Shown: positions 1 to 6,150, counted from the stretch's first letter. The stretch: DNA of 6,612 nucleotides from Candidatus Arcticimaribacter sp. (GCA_011526335.1 WTJB01000249.1:1-6612), one strand, 5' to 3'. The notes: generated by a model from the letters alone, not told the origin. Numbers and translations: made by a program.

Positions 1-594
<594 letters not shown>

Positions 595-597
595 GGC

Positions 598-909
598 ATG
601 AGCGAAAAGGCAGCCAAAGAACAAAAAATTAATATTGAGTTGGATGAAAAAACCGCTGAGGGGACCTACAGTAACCTCGCCATCATCAACCACTCGGTCT
701 CTGAATTTATTGTTGATTTTATTGCCATGATGCCTGGGGCGCCCAAGGCGAAGGTAAAGTCAAGAATCATCTTGACCCCTGAGCATGCCAAGCGACTGCA
801 CAAAGCACTGGGAGAAAACATCCAACGTTTTGAGCAAGCCAATGGCAAGATAAACGCCCAAGAGCAACCGCCCATTCCGCTAAACTTTGGTCCAACAGGA
901 GAAGCTTAA
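598..909 (+). CDS. DUF3467 domain protein, rpoC-linked
   Basis: A 103-aa protein of the DUF3467 family, which has no established biochemical role. It is small and soluble, with no signal peptide, membrane segment or cysteine. Visible family-like features are an N-terminal strand-forming segment (INIELDEKTAEGTYSNLAII, about residues 11-30), a central FIVDFIAMMPGAPKAKVKSRIILTPEHAKRL block (about 37-67), a helix (HKALGENIQRFEQANG) and a proline-rich tail. The alternating strands and the I-L-T-P-E-H-A-K-R-L motif recur in family members. The ATG at 598 is 3 nt after the rpoC stop, and a strong terminator follows 6 nt after its own stop, so it is the last gene of the RNA polymerase transcription unit. 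That position suggests constitutive expression matched to RNA polymerase. A role in transcription is only guilt by association. The family assignment is from recognition of the pattern, not a search. Confidence 0.85.
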   Translation: MSEKAAKEQKINIELDEKTAEGTYSNLAIINHSVSEFIVDFIAMMPGAPKAKVKSRIILTPEHAKRLHKALGENIQRFEQANGKINAQEQPPIPLNFGPTGEA

Positions 910-914
910 TATAC

Positions 915-943
915 ATCCCCGACTATAGTCGGGGATTTTTTTT
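915..943 (+). terminator. Rho-independent terminator of the rpoC-DUF3467 transcript
   Basis: A perfect 22-bp palindrome occupies 915-936, with left arm ATCCCCGACTA and right arm TAGTCGGGGAT. It would fold as a 9-bp stem with a 4-nt loop. It runs directly into eight T residues at 936-943. It begins 6 nt after the DUF3467 stop codon. There is no T-run on the opposite side, so it should terminate only + strand transcription, although the stem itself is symmetrical. Confidence 0.93.
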
Positions 944-966
944 ATCTTGTTAAAAACAATACCATC

Positions 967-1293
967 ATGGCAGAAGAACGTTTCCAGTCCTTTGAAGAAT
1001 TTTACCCCTTTTACCTGAGCGAACACCAAAACAAAACCAGCCGAACACTGCACTTTGTGGGAACCTTTTTGGTTTTCCTTTTGCTCGGCTTTTTTGTCTT
1101 TGCCCAAAAAGAAGCTAAATTTTGGATTGCCCTCCCGCTAGTGGGCTATGGTTTTGCTTGGGTAGGCCATGCCTTTTTTGAAAAAAATAAACCCGCTACC
1201 TTTAAATATCCTTTATGGAGCCTCCGAGGGGATTTTACACTCTTTTTTGAAATCCTCTTAGGGAAAAGAGGCTTTGACGCGACCAAGGACTAG
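967..1293 (+). CDS. DUF962 / Mpo1-like small membrane protein
   Basis: A 108-aa protein resembling the DUF962 (YGL010w/Mpo1-like) family. Yeast Mpo1 is an ER-membrane iron-dependent dioxygenase acting in alpha-oxidation of 2-hydroxy fatty acids; bacterial members are mostly uncharacterised. The family pattern is clear. An N-terminal F..FYPFYLSEH segment has His20, followed by N22, R26 and a His29-x-x-G. Two hydrophobic segments lie at about residues 29-47 and 52-71, the second carrying G-Y-x-x-A-W and His68 followed by F-x-E-x-N-x-P-A-T-F. Then comes P-L-W-S-L-x-G-D and a third hydrophobic patch at about 88-98. The conserved histidines 20, 29 and 68 would be the expected metal ligands; whether this protein oxidises lipids is inference. 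The ATG at 967 is chosen because the family pattern starts just after it. It stands alone after the terminator; a clear promoter box was not found in the 23 bp between them. Confidence 0.85.
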   Translation: MAEERFQSFEEFYPFYLSEHQNKTSRTLHFVGTFLVFLLLGFFVFAQKEAKFWIALPLVGYGFAWVGHAFFEKNKPATFKYPLWSLRGDFTLFFEILLGKRGFDATKD

Positions 1294-1355
1294 CCTGACA
1301 CAACAGTATACTAACGACATGCAGTCGGTTATCTTAATTTCACAAAACAAACAGG

Positions 1356-1607
1356 ATGGGTTTAACCAACAACGATATTTTTAAAAAGCTTAGAGTAGCC
1401 CATAAACTGCGGGATGATGATATAGTGGCCATTCTTAAGTTGGTTGATTTTAGGATCAGTAAGTCCGAATTAGGCGCATTTTTTAGGCATGAAAAGCATC
1501 CCAAGTTTATGGAATGTGGCGATCAAGTATTGCGTAATTTCCTAAATGGTTTAGTCATTCATTTGCGTGGTCCTATGGAAAAAAAGCAAAGACCAAAATC
1601 AGAGTAA
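1356..1607 (+). CDS. DUF1456 (YehS-like) single-repeat protein
   Basis: An 83-aa protein of the DUF1456 family, function unknown. From memory, E. coli YehS (about 156 aa) carries two copies of this roughly 68-residue helical repeat; this protein has one. The repeat spans residues 3-70. It has the hallmarks N-N-D-I-F-K-K-L-R-V-A at the start, D-D-I-x-x-I-L in helix two, S-K-S-E-L-x-A-x-x-R in helix three, and E-C-G-D-Q-x-L-R-N-F-L-N-G-L as the signature. These match the second YehS repeat better than the first. A short basic tail (KKQRPKSE) follows. There is no membrane segment. The start ATG at 1356 follows an A-rich stretch typical of Bacteroidota initiation regions. It lies 62 bp after the DUF962 gene on the same strand and could be co-transcribed, and it converges with ppa. 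No function can be stated beyond a possible nucleic-acid or protein contact suggested by its small, helical, basic character. Confidence 0.85.
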   Translation: MGLTNNDIFKKLRVAHKLRDDDIVAILKLVDFRISKSELGAFFRHEKHPKFMECGDQVLRNFLNGLVIHLRGPMEKKQRPKSE

Positions 1608-1700
1608 CTAACCCTATCTACTTTTATTAAGGAGTACTATTTTTAGTGCACAGCAAAGCATAGAGGGGTGTTGAACTCGTATAAACAATAGCAGAGTGAA

Positions 1701-2249
1701 TTATTGTGCTGCCACAAGTTTTTTATAGTCGATACGGCTTTGTTCAATGATTTCTTTGGCTTTGTTAGCGTCTTGAAAGTCTTCTACTTCTACCGTTTTG
1801 TTTTCCAGTTTTTTATAATCCTCAAAGAAGTTTCTCAGTTCTTTGATAAAATGGTTTGGAAGTTCTGAGATATCATTGATGTGGTTTACACTCATATCTC
1901 CGTCGCAGACAGCCACAATCTTATCGTCTTTTTCTCCACCGTCAAGCATGCGCATAACGCCGATAACCTTTGCCGGTACAATACACATGGGCACAACATC
2001 AATTTGTGATAAAACAAGAATATCCAACGGGTCATTGTCATCACAATAGGTCTGCGGAATAAACCCATAATTGGCGGGGTAATACATAGAAGAGTAGATC
2101 ACTCTGTCAAGGATTAACATCCCACTATCTTTGTCCAATTCGTATTTGGCGCGGGTGTTTTTGGGGATTTCGATAATACCGTTGACAATTTCTGGGGCGT
2201 TCGCTCCAATGGCAACATTGTGCCAAGGATTTGTAGGATCTATGTTCAT
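1701..2249 (-). CDS. ppa: Inorganic pyrophosphatase (family I, soluble)
   Basis: A cytoplasmic Mg2+-dependent enzyme that hydrolyses pyrophosphate to two phosphates, pulling forward the synthesis of nucleic acids, proteins and lipids. With the start used here it has 182 aa, close to the usual family I bacterial size. The signature D-N-D-P-L-D lies at residues 71-76. Other active-site positions matching E. coli PPase by eye are the KYELDK block (35-40), Y56-Y57-P-A-N-Y, D103, D108 and K110 in the L-D-G-G-E-K-D-D-K segment, and Y145-K146. The ATG at 2249-2247 is preferred because flavobacterial homologues begin close to the N-P-W-H-x-V motif. A TTG nine codons upstream (2276-2274) is also in frame but would sit almost on the predicted promoter. 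The gene has its own promoter-like box upstream and converges on the DUF1456 gene. Confidence 0.96.
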   Translation of the reverse strand: MNIDPTNPWHNVAIGANAPEIVNGIIEIPKNTRAKYELDKDSGMLILDRVIYSSMYYPANYGFIPQTYCDDNDPLDILVLSQIDVVPMCIVPAKVIGVMRMLDGGEKDDKIVAVCDGDMSVNHINDISELPNHFIKELRNFFEDYKKLENKTVEVEDFQDANKAKEIIEQSRIDYKKLVAAQ

Positions 2250-2284
2250 GTTTTGCAGTATAAGGTTTGTTTTCAATACCGCTA

Positions 2285-2292
2285 CAAAAATA
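2285..2292 (-). promoter_or_regulatory. Putative Bacteroidota -7 box for ppa
   Basis: On the - strand this reads TATTTTTG, an exact match to the Bacteroidota primary-sigma -7 consensus TAnnTTTG. It ends 35 nt before the preferred ppa start, giving a predicted leader of roughly 30 nt. The -33 element is weak: only a TTTTAG-like stretch lies about 21-25 nt upstream, so the call rests mainly on the -7 box and its position. Confidence 0.45.
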
Positions 2293-2423
2293 ACTTTATG
2301 TTTTTATCCAGCCCTAAAATCTTTTCCATTTTTCAATCTTTGCTGATGGTCTCGTATAACCGTTAGTTTCCTTTTGGCGTTACTCCTTTTTCCTCTGTTA
2401 CACGTATGTAATTCTCAGACCGC

Positions 2424-2469
2424 AACTCAGCTCCCGGGCAACTTTTCTCCTTTTGCAGCGAGCTGAGTT
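2424..2469 (-). repeat. Inverted repeat / hairpin across the YdeI-like stop codon
   Basis: Two perfect 10-bp arms, 2424-2433 (AACTCAGCTC) and 2460-2469 (GAGCTGAGTT), flank a 26-nt interior. Inside it a further 4-bp stem, 2438-2441 with 2453-2456, can stack after a small internal loop, leaving an 11-nt apical loop. Read on the - strand, the hairpin covers the last 14 codons' worth of sequence including the TGA at 2429-2427. No T-run follows, so it does not qualify as a canonical intrinsic terminator. It could be a 3'-end stabiliser, a weak terminator, or coincidence. Confidence 0.45.
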
Positions 2470-3005
2470 ACTTTAAGGATTCGTTGGGTACGGGTCTTTT
2501 CTGTCTTGGACAACTTTATCCAGCGTAAAACAAAGCGCTTGCTGGAGGTATTTATGCCTTCAAAAAAGGGTTCGGCCCCCCTAAGGTTTTGTAAGGCATT
2601 TTTTAAATCTTCCGGGACAATTAGGGCATCTACATCGTCCATAAAATGCCAAAGGCCACTGGCTTTTCCTGCGGCAATAGCCGCTAGACCGGCGCTGTGC
2701 ATTTTTCCTTCCTCAATGAGTTTTGCCGCCCGTTCTTTATACGATTTTGCCCAGTGTTGTGCCTTGCGCGGTGCAATCAGTTGCATGCTGGTTTTTTCGT
2801 CTCGTTTTCTGCGTATTCCGTCGATCCACCCAAAACATAGCAGTTCATCCAGGACTTCCTCCCGGGAAACATACTTTTCTTTTTCACTCTTTTTATAGGT
2901 CACCAACCAAACGGAGGCCTCTTGTTGGTGGTGTTCTAGTAGCCATTTTCGTAAAGCCGCTTGGCTTTCGACCACTACTTGTTCGAAGTTTTCTGTTTTA
3001 ATCAT
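2427..3005 (-). CDS. YdeI/OmpD-associated family protein
   Basis: A 192-aa soluble protein of the YdeI / OmpD-associated (OmdA) family, whose members are often annotated without a firm biochemical role; some enterobacterial relatives are linked to stress or antimicrobial-peptide tolerance. The N-terminal half shows the characteristic L-x-x-x-x-x-x-x-S-V-W-L-V-x-Y-K-K (about 23-39), the E-x-L-D-E-L-L-C-F-G-W-I-D-G block (50-63), a basic R-R-K-R-D, and A-P-R-K-A-Q-H-W-A-K (78-87), followed by L-I-E-E-G-K-M. The C-terminal part (about 130-190), with P-E-D-L-K-N-A-L and a K-R-F-V-L-R-W-I helix, corresponds to the OmdA domain. No signal peptide or membrane segment is present. The ATG at 3005-3003 agrees with the family start. 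It lies 50 bp downstream of prfC on the same strand with no recognisable terminator or TAnnTTTG box between, so co-transcription with prfC is likely. A hairpin covers its stop codon. Confidence 0.85.
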   Translation of the reverse strand: MIKTENFEQVVVESQAALRKWLLEHHQQEASVWLVTYKKSEKEKYVSREEVLDELLCFGWIDGIRRKRDEKTSMQLIAPRKAQHWAKSYKERAAKLIEEGKMHSAGLAAIAAGKASGLWHFMDDVDALIVPEDLKNALQNLRGAEPFFEGINTSSKRFVLRWIKLSKTEKTRTQRILKVTQLAAKGEKLPGS

Positions 3006-3055
3006 TTTCTTTTTCTCGCGCCGTTAAAGCTAAGGAAAAGGGGTGGATAAATGCA

Positions 3056-4639
3056 TTAAAACTCTGAACTAAAGTGGAATTTTACTGAGGGGTATTTTTG
3101 TTGCGTCATTTGAAGCGAAAAGGCCGAGTCGGCCAAAAAGACGAGTTGTCCTTGTTTGTCGGTCGCCAAGAATTTTTGTTTTACCCGTTTAAACTCCAAA
3201 AATTCTTCTCCTTTTTCGTCCTCAGCATCTACCCAACAGGCTTTGTGTACGTTGAGGTTTTCATACGAACACTTGGCGCCGTATTCGTGTTCTAGGCGGT
3301 ATTGAATCACTTCGAACTGCAGTACCCCAACGGTGCCGATGACCTTTCGGTTGTTAAAGGCTAGGGTAAAGAGCTGGGCCACCCCTTCGTCCATAAGTTG
3401 GTCGATGCCTTTGTTGAGCTGTTTTGCCTTCATGGGGTCGGCATTATTGATGTATCGAAAGTGTTCCGGAGAAAAACTAGGAATGCCTTTAAAATTAATT
3501 TTCTCTCCCCCCGTTAGCGCATCCCCAATCTTAAAATTTCCGGTGTCATGCAGCCCGACGATATCCCCGGGGTAAGAGATGTCTACGATTTCTTTCTTTT
3601 CGGCAAAAAAGGCGTTGGGACTAGAGAATTTTAGTTTTTTATTGTGGCGTACATGCAGATAGGGTTTGTTGCGCTCAAAGGTTCCGGATACAATTTTGAC
3701 AAAGGCCAAACGATCGCGGTGGTTGGGGTCCATATTGGCGTGAATTTTAAACACAAAACCCGAAAAGTCTTTTTCGGTAGGGTCTATCAAACGTTCTTCC
3801 GTTTCTTTTTTAAGGGGGGCAGGAGCGATATCAATAAAGCAATCCAAAAGTTCTTGAACCCCAAAATTATTTAGTGCAGATCCAAAAAATACAGGTTGTA
3901 AGTTGCCGTCTAGATAGTCTTGTTGCGAAAACTCTGGATACACCCCATCGATCAATTCCAATTCTTCTTTTAGCTGGGTATAGGCTTTTTCTCCAATGGC
4001 CTCAACCAAGGCCGGATCTTCCAAATCATCAAAGGAAATCCGTTCGGCTTTCCGTTGTTTTTGGTCTCCGTCAAAGAGTTGCACGTTTTTTCCCCAGATG
4101 TTGTAAATCCCTTGAAATTCATAGCCCATACCAATCGGATAGCTCAGTGGGGTAACACTCAGCCCCAATTTTTGTTCTACTTCATCCATTAAGTCAAAAG
4201 CATCTTTTCCTTCTCGGTCAAGCTTATTGATAAAAACGATCATCGGGATTTTACGCATACGGCAAACCTCCACCAATTTCTCGGTTTGTTCTTCTACCCC
4301 TTTGGCGACGTCAATCACCACAATAACACTGTCTACAGCCGTAAGGGTACGGAAGGTGTCTTCGGCAAAATCTTTGTGTCCAGGAGTATCTAGGATGTTT
4401 ATTTTTTTGTCTTTGTACAAAAAGGCCAAGACAGAGGTCGCTACAGAAATTCCTCTTTGGCGCTCAATTTCCATGAAGTCACTGGTCGCCCCTTTTCTTA
4501 TTTTATTCGACTTGACGGCCCCGGCTTCTTGTATGGCTCCTCCAAAAAGCAGGAGTTTTTCGGTGAGGGTTGTTTTTCCTGCATCGGGGTGCGAGATGAT
4601 TCCAAAGGTGCGTCTTTTGGCAATTTCGTCTAAAAACAT
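3056..4639 (-). CDS. prfC: Peptide chain release factor 3 (RF3)
   Basis: A translational GTPase that removes RF1/RF2 from the ribosome after peptide release. With this start it has 527 aa, close to E. coli RF3 at 529. The G domain is complete: P-loop S-H-P-D-A-G-K-T at residues 16-23, the switch I R-G-I-S-V at 62-66, D-T-P-G-H at 84-88, N-K-L-D at 138-141 and S-A-L at 254-256. The SHPDAGKT form of the P-loop distinguishes RF3 from EF-G, EF-Tu and LepA. Domain II and III segments follow, including F-K-I-H-A-N-M-D-P-N-H-R-D-R and the late R-V-K-Q-K-F-L block. An in-frame ATG at 4669-4667 would add ten residues, but it lies at the upstream edge of a predicted -7 box and homologues begin at the FLDEIAKRRTFGI-like segment, so 4639-4637 is preferred. 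It is divergent from idi and probably leads a two-gene transcript with the YdeI-like gene. Confidence 0.97.
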   Translation of the reverse strand: MFLDEIAKRRTFGIISHPDAGKTTLTEKLLLFGGAIQEAGAVKSNKIRKGATSDFMEIERQRGISVATSVLAFLYKDKKINILDTPGHKDFAEDTFRTLTAVDSVIVVIDVAKGVEEQTEKLVEVCRMRKIPMIVFINKLDREGKDAFDLMDEVEQKLGLSVTPLSYPIGMGYEFQGIYNIWGKNVQLFDGDQKQRKAERISFDDLEDPALVEAIGEKAYTQLKEELELIDGVYPEFSQQDYLDGNLQPVFFGSALNNFGVQELLDCFIDIAPAPLKKETEERLIDPTEKDFSGFVFKIHANMDPNHRDRLAFVKIVSGTFERNKPYLHVRHNKKLKFSSPNAFFAEKKEIVDISYPGDIVGLHDTGNFKIGDALTGGEKINFKGIPSFSPEHFRYINNADPMKAKQLNKGIDQLMDEGVAQLFTLAFNNRKVIGTVGVLQFEVIQYRLEHEYGAKCSYENLNVHKACWVDAEDEKGEEFLEFKRVKQKFLATDKQGQLVFLADSAFSLQMTQQKYPSVKFHFSSEF

Positions 4640-4657
4640 GGGCGAATAAAAATTTGT

Positions 4658-4665
4658 CAAAAATA
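4658..4665 (-). promoter_or_regulatory. Putative -7 box for prfC
   Basis: On the - strand this reads TATTTTTG, an exact TAnnTTTG match and identical to the box before ppa. It ends 18 nt before the preferred prfC start, so the leader would be only about 10-15 nt. No convincing TTTG/TTG -33 element is visible at the expected distance. If real, it rules out the upstream ATG at 4669-4667 as the start, because that codon would not be transcribed. Confidence 0.45.
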
Positions 4666-4721
4666 CCATTATATCTTGGAAGGAGAGTAGGGCTAAAATA
4701 GGTTTTTGGATTTTTTATCGG

Positions 4722-4729
4722 TACTTTTG
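4722..4729 (+). promoter_or_regulatory. Putative -7 box for the idi operon
   Basis: The sequence TACTTTTG matches the Bacteroidota -7 consensus TAnnTTTG exactly and ends 6 nt before the ATG at 4736. Transcription would then begin within a few bases of that ATG, giving a leaderless or nearly leaderless message. A TTTTTG at 4703-4708 is only 13 nt upstream, too close for a normal -33 element, and no better candidate was found. Confidence 0.4.
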
Positions 4730-4735
4730 ATGTGC

Positions 4736-5275
4736 ATGAAAGAAGAAAAAGTAATCCTTGTTAACGAACAAGACGAGCCCATTGGCTTAATGCCAAAAAT
4801 GGAAGCGCATGAAAAAGCCGTACTTCACCGGGCGTTCTCCGTTTTTATTTTTAACGCCAAAGGCGAGTTGATGTTACAGCAAAGAGCCTTACACAAGTAC
4901 CACTCCCCCGGCTTATGGACCAACACCTGTTGTAGTCACCAACGCGAGGGCGAAAGTAATTTGGCTGCTGGAGCACGGCGTTTACAAGAAGAAATGGGTT
5001 TTGTTGTCCCGCTAAAAGAATTGTTTCATTTTATCTACAAAGCACCCTTTGACAATGGCTTGACTGAGCATGAGTTAGATCATGTTATGGTAGGCTATAC
5101 AGAAGAGGCTCCCGTGATCAATCCCGAGGAGGTTGCCGATTGGAAATGGATGGATATGAATCAGCTAGCAGCGGACATTGCCGCACAACCCGAACAGTAC
5201 ACCGCATGGTTTAAAATCATCTTTGACCGGGTACACACTTATTTAAAAAAAAGCTATGAAACGAGTAAAAGTTAG
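4736..5275 (+). CDS. idi: Isopentenyl-diphosphate delta-isomerase, type 1
   Basis: Interconverts isopentenyl and dimethylallyl diphosphate, the two building blocks of all isoprenoids (quinone tails, undecaprenyl carrier, carotenoids). It is a cytoplasmic, metal-dependent Nudix-fold enzyme; 179 aa with this start, close to E. coli Idi (182). The W-T-N-T-C-C-S-H motif at residues 61-68 places the catalytic cysteine at C66. His25, His31 and His68, plus Glu111 and Glu113 in the T-E-H-E-L-D segment, match the metal ligands of the E. coli enzyme by eye. A Nudix-like R-R-L-Q-E-E-M-G-F follows at 81-89. The ATG at 4736 is chosen because homologues start at the E-E-K-V-I-L-V-N-E-Q segment. In-frame alternatives, ATG 4730 and TTG 4706, overlap or precede the predicted -7 box. 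It is the first gene of a tight operon, with its last 20 bp overlapping the pterin synthase gene. Confidence 0.95.
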   Translation: MKEEKVILVNEQDEPIGLMPKMEAHEKAVLHRAFSVFIFNAKGELMLQQRALHKYHSPGLWTNTCCSHQREGESNLAAGARRLQEEMGFVVPLKELFHFIYKAPFDNGLTEHELDHVMVGYTEEAPVINPEEVADWKWMDMNQLAADIAAQPEQYTAWFKIIFDRVHTYLKKSYETSKS

Positions 5276-5672
5276 CCGAAAGGCCCATTTTAACGCTGCC
5301 CATCGCCTCTACAGAAAGGACTGGAGTGATGCAGAAAACGAAGCCCATTTTGGGAAATGTGCCAACCCCCATTTCCACGGGCATAATTATGAATTGATTG
5401 TTAGTGTCACCGGACCCATAGACCCCAATACGGGCTATGTCATGGACATGAAAGTATTGAAAGATCACATCAAAAGTGAGGTCGAAGATGCTTTTGATCA
5501 CAAAAACCTAAACCTTGAGGTACCCGAATTTTCTGACCTTATTCCTACAGCAGAAAACATCTCGGTTGTCATTCATCAAAAGCTAAAAAAGATATTGACT
5601 CCAGAGCAAGAATTGGAAGTGGTGTTGTATGAAACCCCACGTAATTTTGTAACCTATACAGATACTATATGA
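5256..5672 (+). CDS. 6-pyruvoyl/6-carboxytetrahydropterin synthase family (PTPS-II-type active site)
   Basis: A 138-aa tunnel-fold enzyme of COG0720 that acts on 7,8-dihydroneopterin triphosphate. Family members make 6-carboxytetrahydropterin for queuosine (QueD, PTPS-I), 6-pyruvoyltetrahydropterin for biopterin (PTPS-II) or a folate precursor (PTPS-III). Zinc ligands are His16 (A-A-H-R-L) and His41/His43 (H-G-H). The catalytic cysteine is C35, and D81-H82 in D-H-K-N-L complete the triad; E126 (Y-E-T) would anchor the pterin ring. These positions equal rat PTPS numbering minus seven throughout, as I recall it. The spacing C-X5-HGH is the PTPS-II form, whereas E. coli QueD has C-X3-HGH. Automatic annotation would probably say queD; I leave the symbol empty because the product cannot be fixed from this window. 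The ATG lies inside the 3' end of idi and the stop overlaps the peroxiredoxin start, so translational coupling is likely on both sides. Confidence 0.9.
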   Translation: MKRVKVSRKAHFNAAHRLYRKDWSDAENEAHFGKCANPHFHGHNYELIVSVTGPIDPNTGYVMDMKVLKDHIKSEVEDAFDHKNLNLEVPEFSDLIPTAENISVVIHQKLKKILTPEQELEVVLYETPRNFVTYTDTI

Positions 5673-6115
5673 GTTTAAACGTTGGCGATACCGTGCCTTA
5701 TTTTGAATTGAAAGACCAAAAGGGAGAATTGTTTAAAAGCGATACGGTCATCGGGAAAAAGCCCGCAGTCGTCTATTTTTACCCAAAAGACCAAACACCG
5801 GGCTGTACTGCAGAAGCCTGTTCTTTTCGCGATAGTTATGAAGATTTTCTGGCCTTAGGGGCGGAAGTTATCGGTATAAGCTCGGACGGTGTAAAGAGTC
5901 ATCAGCGTTTTTCAGACAAATACCAACTGCCTTTTATTTTATTGGCCGATACCAAAAAAGAAGTACAGCGACTTTTTAAACTCCCTAAAATTCTATTTGG
6001 ATTATATACCAAACGCATCACTTTTGTTATCGATGCCGAGGGCAAAGTAGCCTATACACACGACAGCCTAAATCCCAGTAGTCATATCCTAAGAGCCTTA
6101 AAAGCACTTCAATAA
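5669..6115 (+). CDS. bcp: Thioredoxin-dependent thiol peroxidase, PrxQ/BCP family peroxiredoxin
   Basis: A cytoplasmic peroxidase of 148 aa that reduces hydrogen peroxide and organic hydroperoxides using thioredoxin. The thioredoxin-fold motif Y-F-Y-P-K-D-Q-T-P-G-C-T-A-E-A-C lies at residues 36-51. C46 is the peroxidatic cysteine after T43-P44-G45, and C51, five residues on, is the expected resolving cysteine of the BCP type that forms an intramolecular disulfide. R116 in the K-R-I-T-F-V-I-D segment is the conserved arginine near the active site. Length and end-to-end pattern are normal for PrxQ. The start overlaps the preceding pterin synthase stop as ATGA (5669-5672), a classical termination-reinitiation arrangement. 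It is the third gene of the idi operon. The linkage to isoprenoid and pterin genes probably reflects shared constitutive expression rather than a pathway. Confidence 0.95.
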   Translation: MSLNVGDTVPYFELKDQKGELFKSDTVIGKKPAVVYFYPKDQTPGCTAEACSFRDSYEDFLALGAEVIGISSDGVKSHQRFSDKYQLPFILLADTKKEVQRLFKLPKILFGLYTKRITFVIDAEGKVAYTHDSLNPSSHILRALKALQ

Positions 6116-6116
6116 A

Positions 6117-6150
6117 TTGTTTACCTTTATCTATATTTAAATATTTAGTC
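6117..6150 (+). promoter_or_regulatory. AT-rich upstream region, possible weak promoter for the 89-aa gene
   Basis: The 35 bp between the peroxiredoxin stop and the next ATG are almost entirely A/T. They hold a TTG at 6117-6119 and TATATTTA at 6132-6139, seven of eight positions to the -7 consensus TAnnTTTG but with only 12 nt between them. Spacing is poor, so the downstream gene may equally be read through from the idi operon. No GC-rich hairpin terminates the operon here. Confidence 0.25.

Noticed and set aside
943..949. TATCTTG before the DUF962 gene as a -7 promoter box.
   Set aside because: One T short of the TAnnTTTG consensus, overlapping the terminator T-run, and no -33 element at the right spacing.
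1685..1707. Short inverted repeat ACAATA/TATTGT at the end of ppa as a terminator.
   Set aside because: Only six mostly A/T pairs with an 11-nt loop, and no proper T-run in either direction.
1676..2359. The 9-mer CTCGTATAA occurs on both sides of ppa (1676-1684 and 2351-2359), suggesting flanking direct repeats of an inserted unit.
   Set aside because: Dozens of chance 9-mer repeats are expected in 6.6 kb. The flanking bases do not match further and ppa looks like a native gene.
4227..4649. A 140-codon + strand open frame opposite the start of prfC.
   Set aside because: It is antisense to the conserved GTPase domain and has no family features; it arises from RF3 codon usage.
6133..6147. A/T-only palindromic stretch (ATATTTAAATAT, TAAATATTTA) after the peroxiredoxin gene as a regulator-binding site.
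   Set aside because: Low-complexity A/T sequence gives such palindromes by chance, and no second copy supports an operator.
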